A DNA stretch of 17,055 bases, taken from positions 1 through 17,055 of the forward strand of contig UQMB01000024.1 in assembly GCA_900541925.1 (NCBI GenBank), given 5' to 3'. Position 1 is the first letter of the stretch; each line of letters opens with the position of its first letter. The notes beneath the pieces are model-generated. The model saw nothing but the letters and a program-made list of their open reading frames with translations. It was not told where the DNA came from and did no database searches. Of the stretch, positions 8,601 through 14,969 are shown piece by piece. The translations under genes and the position numbers were made by a program. This DNA comes from an uncultured Bacteroidales bacterium. GTDB taxonomy: Bacteria > Bacteroidota > Bacteroidia > Bacteroidales > UBA932.

Positions 8601-9116
8601 GTTTTCGGTGACAACAACCCGGGCGGGCGCCTCGCTGTCACATTCCCCAAGAGCGTGGGACAGATACCTTTCGCATTCCCGTTCAAGCCAGGCTCCGACG
8701 AATCTTGCAGCACCTCCGTATGGGGCGCCCTATATCCTTTCGGACATGGATTGAGCTACACGACATTCGGGTATTCCGATCTCTCCATAAGCCCGCAGGA
8801 GCAGACTCCGGACGGCAACATAGAAGTCAGGTGCACCGTCACCAACACCGGCGGACTGGCCGGAGACGAAGTTGTCCAGCTCTACATCAACGATGTCGTG
8901 AGCAGCGTCACGACCTACACCAAAGTCTTGAGAGGTTTCGAGCGCATCAGCCTCAAACCGGGAGAAAGCCGCGATGTCACATTCACCCTGACCCCGCAGG
9001 ATCTCGGGCTCTGGGATTCTGAGATGCGGTTCACCGTTGAACCTGGCCTGTTCGAAGTATTTGTCGGGGCTTCCTCGACCGACATACGACTCAAGAGTTC
9101 ATTCAAAATACAATGA
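5682..9116 (+). CDS. Alginate-lyase-like domain fused to GH3 beta-glycosidase
   Basis: Exported two-enzyme fusion of 1144 residues. I start it at ATG 5682 because MKLKRILISLSVLTSITVAGQ is a clean signal peptide; an in-frame TTG at 5664 would add six odd residues. Residues about 22-385 resemble the alginate_lyase family (PF05426, an alpha/alpha toroid), with HPGILHGKEDLIRIR at the front, GNWGLS, and the typical QLQESGRDQAH motif. Residues about 386-1144 form a complete GH3: a calcium-loop-like DFNKNGVKDIYED (390-402), KMTLEEKTCQM, nucleophile Asp683 in VVSDSEAV, a C-terminal domain with EDRSRTSLDLPGRQ, YPFGHGLSYT near 1020, and a fibronectin-III-like end (about 1050-1135). The GH3 half probably removes a terminal beta-linked glucose, xylose or similar sugar. 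The lyase half may cleave a uronic-acid linkage or may only bind glycan. Its stop overlaps the GH92 start by ATGA. Confidence 0.9.
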   Translation: MKLKRILISLSVLTSITVAGQEFVHPGILHGKEDLIRIRSYVENKTQPAYGSWEKLISDPKSSADYKVQGPFPIISRADEYAWTKKPCEEDFNAAYYNALIWTVTADKAHADKAMEIIRKYAAVLRKITPRDDPLCAGLQGFIITNAAELMRYTYPSNTYKNGWTDGDTRAMETMLREAFIPVFTKFYATPAYTNGNWGLSVLKGMVGMGVFLDDRDLYEDAVRKYLEPGSDNSSLPDYTAPSGQLQESGRDQAHCMLALGCMAEICEVAWKQGRDLYSALDKRLLTCYEYLSRYNLGNDDLPFFTWKDKTGKYCRWDKISPQARGQFRSVFEIAYAHYAGRKGLKMPYTAAVLERIRPEGKAWTCDNPGFGSLLFWLGDGGIYRQGWIDFNKNGVKDIYEDPSAPEEDRIRDLLSKMTLEEKTCQMVTLYGTGRVLKDELPTPEWSNEIWKDGVGNIDEEHNGVKNPSSPYAADFTKHVEALQTIQRWFVEQTRLGIPVDFTNEGIRGLCSVGATYFPAQCGQGATWDKELISEIGKVEAREAYLLGYTNIYSPILDISQDPRWGRCVETYGEDPYLAGQLGKRMIQSLQAGGVVSTPKHFAVYSIPVGGRDGKTRTDPKVAPREMRTLYLDPFRVAFTEAGALGVMSSYNDYDGVPVSGSKWFLTDLLRGQWGFRGYVVSDSEAVEFLSDKHKVAESYEDAVAQCINAGLNVRTTFRTPESFVLPLRDAVRHGKISMETLDSRVADILRVKFRLGLFDNPYRGDAGLALKEVHSPEHQALSLRAARESMVLLKNEGGMLPLSKNIKRIAVIGPNADEREQLICRYGPAAAPVKTVLEGVRELLPESKVTYAKGCDIIDPHFPESELMDFEKTPEEKRMLKEAVSTARKADAVILVLGGNELTVREDRSRTSLDLPGRQQELMEAVVATGKPVVLVLLDGRASTINWAGRNVKAIIHGWFPGEFCGQAVAETVFGDNNPGGRLAVTFPKSVGQIPFAFPFKPGSDESCSTSVWGALYPFGHGLSYTTFGYSDLSISPQEQTPDGNIEVRCTVTNTGGLAGDEVVQLYINDVVSSVTTYTKVLRGFERISLKPGESRDVTFTLTPQDLGLWDSEMRFTVEPGLFEVFVGASSTDIRLKSSFKIQ

Positions 9117-11443
9117 GAAGATTACTATATACCCTCATCTGTCTCACCTTGACCCTGCCGGCCATTGCCGGAGAAGGCTATGTAGACAAAGTCAACCCGT
9201 TCATCGACAGCCACCGCTCGCGATGGTTCTTCTTCGACTCGGCCTCCCTCCCGCTCGGGATGGTGAGCCTCAGTCCCGATACCGGCACCGCCCACTCATG
9301 GGGTTCCGGATATCTCTACGACTCCCTGCATGTACGCTGTTTCAGCCACATCCACAACTGGCAGATGTCAGGGGTCGCAGTAATGCCGACCACCGGCGAA
9401 TTCAAGGGTCATCTCGGGATGGACGCCTACCGCTCGGCATTCAGCCATGAGGGCGAGACCGCGAAACCCGGCTATCACAAGATACATCTTGACGACTACG
9501 GGATCACCGCCGAACTCACTGCCACGACCAGGGTCGGGCTGCACCGCTACACCTTCCCGCAGAGCGGCGGGAGCACGATAATCTTCGACAGCGGAGCCTT
9601 TCTCGCGCACGGGCCGACCTGCTATTCGGAGGTGTGGCAGGTGAATGACAGCACCATAGCAGGATGGGAGATAATGGAAGCCACCGGCCGCCGGCCCAAA
9701 GACACGCCCGTGTATTTCTGGGCCGAGCTCTCAAAGCCGGCAGAAGAGGTGACATGCTGGAAAGAAGGCCGTATCATCAAGAACACGGCACCGGCACGCG
9801 TATCCGGCAAGAACGCGGGACTCGCGGTACGGTTCGCCACCGGCGAGGGGGAGCAGGTGCTGATGAAAGTGGCCGTTTCCTATACGGGCGTCGAGAACGC
9901 CAGGGCCAACATGCGCGCCGAACTTCCCGGCTGGGACTTCGACAGGACACGGCAGGCCGCATACGACGAGTGGAACGAGAAACTCGGCCGTATCGATGTC
10001 AGCGGCGGCACGCACGAGCAGCAGGTCAAGATGTACACCGACCTGTGGCATGCCCTGCTGGGCAGGCACATAGTGAGCGACGCCGACGGGCACTACCTGG
10101 ATCTCACAGGAGATGCCCCGGCAATCAGGAGAATCCCGTGCGGGCAGGACGGAAAGCCGCTCTACAACCACCACAACTTCGACGCGTGGTGGGGCAGCCA
10201 CTGGTCGCTGGACATACTCTGGACACTCGCCTACCCCGAGATAGTTGACGACTTCTGCAACACCATGCTGGACTACTACCGCAACGGAGGTCTGATCCCG
10301 CGCGGTCCGTCCGGCGGCAACTACACCTATGTGATGATCGGGGACCCGGCCGTGAGCGTGTTCGCCGCCGCGTACAACAAAGGCATACGCGGCTATGACG
10401 CTCTGCTGGCCTACGAAGGGCTCCGCAAGAACGCTCTCCGCGGCGGAATCCGCGACCACGCAGGCTACGACCACCGCAAGGACGCAGTGTCAGGCGGTAT
10501 GGAATACTACGAGGAGCGCGGCTATGTGCCCGATGGCAGGCCCAATCTGAAAGCCATGCACACCACAGGGGCCTCCATGACCCTCGAATACGCCTATCAG
10601 GACTGGTGCCTCGCGCAGCTGGCCAAGGCCCTCGGGAAGACGGATGACTATGACTTCTTCATGGCCCGCTCCGGCAACTACCGCAATGTCTGGGACCCGT
10701 CCGTAGGATTCATGAATGCACGCGGCCTGGACGGGGAATTCTTCAAGGACTTCGACCCTCTCGAAATCTCCGAGAAAGACGGGTTCTGCGAGAGCAACGC
10801 CGCCATCTACTCGCACTTCGTGCCTCACGATGTCCCGGGACTGATGGAGCTCTTCGGCGGCAGGGACAAGTACATAAAGCGACTCGACGAGCAGTTCAGG
10901 CTCAGCGAGCCGAACGGGTTCTTCCGTTCTTCCGACCCGGCCATGAAACAGTACAACTGGACAGACTACGGCAACCAGCCCGGCACCGGGATGGCTCACA
11001 TGTTCAACCGTGCCGGCGCCCCGTGGCTCAGCCAGAAATGGGTCCGGAAGGTCAAGGCAGCCTACGGGGACATCACCCCGTACGGAGGCTACCGCGATGA
11101 CGAGGACCAGGGACAGATGGGCGCGCTGGGCGTGCTGATGGCAATCGGCCTCTTCGAGGTGGACGGGGGATGCAGCACCACCCCCGCCTACGAACTCACC
11201 TCGCCTCTGTTCGACAAAGTGACGATACGCCTCAACCGGGACTACTACCCCGGAGAGAAGTTCGAGATAATCACGAGAAACAATTCCGAAAGGAACATGT
11301 ATATACGCAGGGCGAGCCTCAACGGCAAGGTATGGAACGATTGCGCCGTGCCTCATGCCGAACTGGTCAAGGGCGGCACTCTCGTGCTTGACATGGGCAC
11401 CACGCCAAACAAGAAATGGGGGACCAAAACATTCTCTAAATGA
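9113..11443 (+). CDS. Divergent GH92 exo-alpha-mannosidase-family protein
   Basis: Exported calcium-dependent glycosidase of family GH92, 776 residues, full length. Signal peptide MRRLLYTLICLTLTLPAIAG, an N-terminal beta-sandwich (about 24-260), then an alpha/alpha-barrel. The catalytic acid matches Glu560 in CESNAAIYSHFVPHDVPGL. The base pair of the family matches Asp663 and Asp665 in DDEDQGQM. Known GH92 enzymes are inverting alpha-mannosidases. Two differences set this one apart. The glycine-rich GTGGHGHTFPGA-type loop after NPFI is replaced by DSHRSRWFFFDSASLPLGM, and the common GNEP motif reads GNQP (Gln622). Both regions lie near the sugar-binding site in characterised members, so linkage or sugar preference may differ. 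It overlaps both neighbours by four bases (ATGA) and is probably translationally coupled. Confidence 0.92.
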   Translation: MRRLLYTLICLTLTLPAIAGEGYVDKVNPFIDSHRSRWFFFDSASLPLGMVSLSPDTGTAHSWGSGYLYDSLHVRCFSHIHNWQMSGVAVMPTTGEFKGHLGMDAYRSAFSHEGETAKPGYHKIHLDDYGITAELTATTRVGLHRYTFPQSGGSTIIFDSGAFLAHGPTCYSEVWQVNDSTIAGWEIMEATGRRPKDTPVYFWAELSKPAEEVTCWKEGRIIKNTAPARVSGKNAGLAVRFATGEGEQVLMKVAVSYTGVENARANMRAELPGWDFDRTRQAAYDEWNEKLGRIDVSGGTHEQQVKMYTDLWHALLGRHIVSDADGHYLDLTGDAPAIRRIPCGQDGKPLYNHHNFDAWWGSHWSLDILWTLAYPEIVDDFCNTMLDYYRNGGLIPRGPSGGNYTYVMIGDPAVSVFAAAYNKGIRGYDALLAYEGLRKNALRGGIRDHAGYDHRKDAVSGGMEYYEERGYVPDGRPNLKAMHTTGASMTLEYAYQDWCLAQLAKALGKTDDYDFFMARSGNYRNVWDPSVGFMNARGLDGEFFKDFDPLEISEKDGFCESNAAIYSHFVPHDVPGLMELFGGRDKYIKRLDEQFRLSEPNGFFRSSDPAMKQYNWTDYGNQPGTGMAHMFNRAGAPWLSQKWVRKVKAAYGDITPYGGYRDDEDQGQMGALGVLMAIGLFEVDGGCSTTPAYELTSPLFDKVTIRLNRDYYPGEKFEIITRNNSERNMYIRRASLNGKVWNDCAVPHAELVKGGTLVLDMGTTPNKKWGTKTFSK

Positions 11444-13368
11444 AAAAGATACTTTTGATATGCGCCTGCGCGGCAGCGTTCCTGTCGGCCCGGGCGGAGA
11501 CCGTGCAGATGACCTCACCCGACGGGAAAGGGGTTCTCACGGTCAAGGATGATTCCGGAAGGATAGAATACAGCATCGCATGGGGCGGCAAGATGATTAT
11601 CCAGCCCTCCTGTCTCGGCCTTGAGATCGGGAAGCCGATGCTTGACGGGCTCAAGATAGCCGGCGTCCGCGCGCTCGGGAAGCATGATGAAAGCTGGCGC
11701 CCCGTATATGGCGAGAGGGCCGAGATTCCGGACAGATACAACAGCTGGGAATTTGATGTCAATTCCGGAGACAAAAAGGCGTTCACAATCATTGTGAGGG
11801 CCTATGACGAGGGCATGGCCTTCCGTTACCGCATCCACGGTGGATACTTCAAGGTGACTGATGAGTTTACAGAATACACACTCCCGGAAGGGACGCTCGC
11901 CTATTTCACGCCGCGCGCTCAGACAGAATACTCCGTGTTGCCGCTCCGTGACTGGCCGGGCGACGGCGAGTCCGACCGCCCGCTGCTCCTCAAACTCCCG
12001 GACGGAAGTTTCGCCTGTCTCGCCGAGGCCGGTGTCGTGGACTATGTGCGCACGAAATTCAAACTCTCTCCGGACAAGCCGGGCACCGTCCGGGCAGCGA
12101 TGTACGGCCCTGTGGAGGATGTGGCGCCCTATGACGCCCCGTGGAGGCTCGTCATGTACGGAGAGAAAGCCGGGGATATCCTCGAGCACAATTATATGTT
12201 CTACAACCTGAACCCTCCTTGCGCCATCAAGAACCCTTCATGGATCAAGCCCGGCAAGGTGATGAGGGAAGTAACCCTCACGACAGAAGGCGGCAGGAAT
12301 GTCGTGGACTTCGCCGAGAAGCACAATCTCCAGTATGTGCTCTTCGATGCAGGCTGGTACGGATTCGAATATGACAAGGCTTCGGATGCCACCACGGTGA
12401 CCCTCGACCCGCGCCGCAACCCCGATCCGCACGCGCTTGACCTCCAGGCAGTGATCGATTACGCCCGCTCCAAGGGCATCGGCGTCCTCCTGTATGTCAA
12501 CCAGCGCGCCCTCCAGCAGCAGCTGGACGAGATTCTGCCGCTCTACAAATCCTGGGGTGTCGCAGGCGTGAAGTTCGGCTTCGTGCAGGTAGGCTCGCAG
12601 GTATGGACCAGATGGATGCACAAGGCTGTACGCAAGTGCGCCGAATACGGACTGATGGTAGACATCCATGATGAATACCGCCCTACGGGTGTGAGCCGTA
12701 CCTGGCCGAACCTGATGACCCAGGAAGGCGTGAGGGGCAACGAGGAGTTCCCTGACGCGTTCAACAACACCATGCTCCCGTTCACCCGCTTCGTGGCCGG
12801 CCCGGCGGACTACACGATCTGCTACTACCGCCAGGATTTCGGGAAGCTCAACTCCGACGCGGATGCGCACGGGGTGCCGCGTTCAAGGACAATCAAGACG
12901 ACTCCGGCGCATCAGCTGGCCCTGGCCGCCATCTACTACAGCCCTCTCCAGCTTCTCTACTGGTACGACAAGCCGGCTGACAGCCAGGACGAGCCGGAGC
13001 TGAAGTTTTTTGATGATGTCTACACGGTATGGGACGAAAGCAAAGTTCTCGAGGGTGAACCGGGAGAATACGTGACCATGGCCCGCCGGCACGGGGACGA
13101 GTGGTTCATAGGCACCATAACGAATGCCGGCCGGGAGGCGGAGGTAGGACTTGACTTCCTCCCGGAGGGCAAGTTCGTGGCCGAAATCTACGCCGACGGT
13201 GACAAGTCCGTCCCGACCCGCACCAAGGTGCGTGTATCAAGCTGCCTGGTCTCTTCCGCCGACACGCTCCACTTCAATCTGCGCGACAGCGGCGGCGCGG
13301 CCATCAGGCTGATCCCTGTGGCGGGAAGCACCGGAACCCTGAAAAAATATAAAAACCAGACATTATGA
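11440..13368 (+). CDS. GH97 alpha-glycosidase, first copy
   Basis: Exported GH97 enzyme of 642 residues with signal peptide MKKILLICACAAAFLSARA. The family's three parts are visible: the N-terminal beta-sandwich (SPDGKGVLTVKDD, SWRPVYGE), the TIM-barrel catalytic part (WIKPGK, VLFDAGWYG, GVKFGFVQVGSQ, MVDIHDEYRPTG) and the C-terminal sheet (WDES, EGEPGEYVTMARR). Compared with SusB numbering, Glu435 fits the general acid (SusB Glu532) and Glu429 a calcium ligand. Asp411 occupies the general-base position (SusB Glu508). Gly380 sits where retaining GH97 enzymes have their nucleophile Asp (55 residues before the acid, the same spacing as Asp415/Glu470). An inverting alpha-glucosidase-like enzyme is therefore likelier than a retaining alpha-galactosidase, but the sugar is unknown. 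It overlaps GH92 and the hydrolase gene by ATGA. Confidence 0.94.
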   Translation: MKKILLICACAAAFLSARAETVQMTSPDGKGVLTVKDDSGRIEYSIAWGGKMIIQPSCLGLEIGKPMLDGLKIAGVRALGKHDESWRPVYGERAEIPDRYNSWEFDVNSGDKKAFTIIVRAYDEGMAFRYRIHGGYFKVTDEFTEYTLPEGTLAYFTPRAQTEYSVLPLRDWPGDGESDRPLLLKLPDGSFACLAEAGVVDYVRTKFKLSPDKPGTVRAAMYGPVEDVAPYDAPWRLVMYGEKAGDILEHNYMFYNLNPPCAIKNPSWIKPGKVMREVTLTTEGGRNVVDFAEKHNLQYVLFDAGWYGFEYDKASDATTVTLDPRRNPDPHALDLQAVIDYARSKGIGVLLYVNQRALQQQLDEILPLYKSWGVAGVKFGFVQVGSQVWTRWMHKAVRKCAEYGLMVDIHDEYRPTGVSRTWPNLMTQEGVRGNEEFPDAFNNTMLPFTRFVAGPADYTICYYRQDFGKLNSDADAHGVPRSRTIKTTPAHQLALAAIYYSPLQLLYWYDKPADSQDEPELKFFDDVYTVWDESKVLEGEPGEYVTMARRHGDEWFIGTITNAGREAEVGLDFLPEGKFVAEIYADGDKSVPTRTKVRVSSCLVSSADTLHFNLRDSGGAAIRLIPVAGSTGTLKKYKNQTL

Positions 13369-14309
13369 AAAAGGCCATAATCACCCTGGCACTTCTGGCC
13401 CTGTCAATCGCAGGCGTTCATGCCCAGGACGGGGTCTGGCAGTGGATGGTCGATATCCAGAACACATCCAAGGCCCCGAAATACAAGCATCCGACAGCAT
13501 ATCTGTGGATTCCGGAGAACTGCCGGGAAGTCAAGGCCGTCATCGTGGCCCAGCACAACATGGAGGAGATCAGCATCCTCGAAGATGAGCATTTCCGCAA
13601 GGAGATGAGCCGTCTCGGCGTTGCCGAGCTGTGGATATGTCCGCGCTACAGTCTTTTCTTCGACTTCTCTGACGGGGCATGGGAGGGCCTCGACCAGGCA
13701 CTCGGAGATTTGGCGGAGATTTCCGGATATAAGGAACTGGAGACCGCACCGCTCATCGGCCTGGGACACTCCGCGGCGGCCAGCGCCCCATACTATATGG
13801 CCGCATCCCGCCCAGACAGGGTCCTCGCCTGCATCTCCACCAGCGGGCAGTGGCCATACTACCGCGACGGCAACTTCTGTCCTGACATCTGGGGAGACCG
13901 GACCGTCGACATGATCCCGTGTCTTGAGACCATGGGAGAATATGAAGCGGCACAAAACTGGGCGTTCAACGGGCTCCGCGAGCGCACACAACACCCGTTG
14001 ACACCGCTCGGAATGCTCGCCTGCCCGGGCGAGGGGCATTTCGCGACATCAAAGGAGAAGAACGCTTTCATCGCGCTATTCATCAGGAAAGCACTCAAGT
14101 ACGGCCACCAGGATCCGACCAAGACAGGATGGCTCGTCGAAAGATGGAAGGGTGACGAGGCCCCGTCCTTCAGCCCGGCTCCTGTCGGCAAATACAAGGG
14201 CGACCCGTCGGAGGCTTTCTGGACATTTGACAAAGAGATGGCACAGGCCACCATAGAATACGGGGCACGGTTCAGAGGACTCAAAAGGCAGCTTGTAGGC
14301 GTGATGTAG
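13365..14309 (+). CDS. Secreted alpha/beta-hydrolase, N-terminal part before an in-frame TAG
   Basis: Probable exported esterase-like alpha/beta-hydrolase. Signal peptide MKKAIITLALLALSIAGVHAQ is followed by a hydrolase core. The nucleophile elbow is GLGHSAAAS with Ser136, and a plausible catalytic His is His225 in PGEGHFATS; the acidic member of the triad is not clear. The frame stops at TAG 14307-14309, but the same frame continues open for another 219 codons (to 14966). The protein before the stop ends in RGLKRQLVGVM, in the middle of what looks like the start of a second domain. In related Bacteroidota proteins, as I remember them, this segment reads on as one chain of about 530 residues. 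The hydrolase core is complete without the tail, so the short product could still fold. Possible roles are removal of ester groups or another acyl-type cleavage on the glycan. Its ATG overlaps the stop of the preceding GH97. Confidence 0.75.
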   Translation: MKKAIITLALLALSIAGVHAQDGVWQWMVDIQNTSKAPKYKHPTAYLWIPENCREVKAVIVAQHNMEEISILEDEHFRKEMSRLGVAELWICPRYSLFFDFSDGAWEGLDQALGDLAEISGYKELETAPLIGLGHSAAASAPYYMAASRPDRVLACISTSGQWPYYRDGNFCPDIWGDRTVDMIPCLETMGEYEAAQNWAFNGLRERTQHPLTPLGMLACPGEGHFATSKEKNAFIALFIRKALKYGHQDPTKTGWLVERWKGDEAPSFSPAPVGKYKGDPSEAFWTFDKEMAQATIEYGARFRGLKRQLVGVM

Positions 14310-14969
14310 GACGGCGTGCCGGTGAGACAGCAGAGCACCCACATGCAGCTTCACCCATCGCTCCGCACTGAAGAAGACGGACTGACGATACATCTGAAAA
14401 CATTCTTCTACGACAAGGTGGACGGCGGCAGCCCGAGGCACAAAGCGTGGAGCAGGCTTGACCCCGGCTCCCCGATCGGGCACGCGTCCGGAGAACCCTA
14501 TCTCGAAATCATCGCAGCGCCGGCCGTCGTGTCAAGTGACACTACCCTCTCGCTATCCTGGAACCGAATGGCGACATGGGAGGAAAGAGAGGTATTCATC
14601 GATTTCTGCATCAAGCACGACGGAGACAGGCAATACCGCCCGGCCGTGCAGCAGGCCCGTATCACCCTGCCTATAAGGCTCACTGAAGGCAAGGAGCAGC
14701 ATATCAGTTTCGCTCCTCTCACTGATGTCAAGAAAGGGGTGAAGTCCATGCAGCTCTGCGCCTCCTCCGACAGCGGGCTGAAAGTCGGCTTCTACGCCGA
14801 ATGCGGCCCAGTGCGCGTGGACGGGGACAAGCTCGTCTTCGATAAGATGCCGCCCAAGGCCAAATATCCCGTCAAGGTGTCAATTGTGGCCTGGCAGTAC
14901 GGCCGCACCGGCGAAGATCCCGTGAAGACTGCCGAACCTGTAAGAAGAACATTTTTGATTTATGAATAG
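14310..14969 (+). pseudogene. C-terminal part of the hydrolase, cut off by the TAG
   Basis: These 219 sense codons are in the same frame as the upstream hydrolase and are separated from it only by one TAG. Bacterial-type starts within it are GTG 14316 (217 residues) and ATG 14343, neither with a signal peptide, so an independent exported protein is unlikely. The sequence is beta-rich (PYLEIIAAPAVVSSDTTLSLSW, ARITLPIRLTEGKEQHISFAP, YPVKVSIVAWQYGRTG), which suggests an accessory beta-sandwich. I recognise no catalytic motif. The frame has no further disruption, so the break is recent, a sequencing error, or read through. Its own stop is also TAG (14967-14969), overlapping the next GH97 start by eight bases. 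It could be made by reinitiation in an overlapped operon, but would then stay in the cytoplasm. Confidence 0.65.

Noticed and set aside
10490..11518. Minus-strand open frame of 342 codons
   Set aside because: Antisense to the GH92 catalytic domain and the start of GH97. No recognisable motif.
14307..14309. TAG recoding to an amino acid as the general code of this genome
   Set aside because: TAG also ends the same gene at 14967-14969, exactly overlapping the next start, so it is used as a normal stop. The other genes end in TGA or TAA and contain no in-frame TAG.
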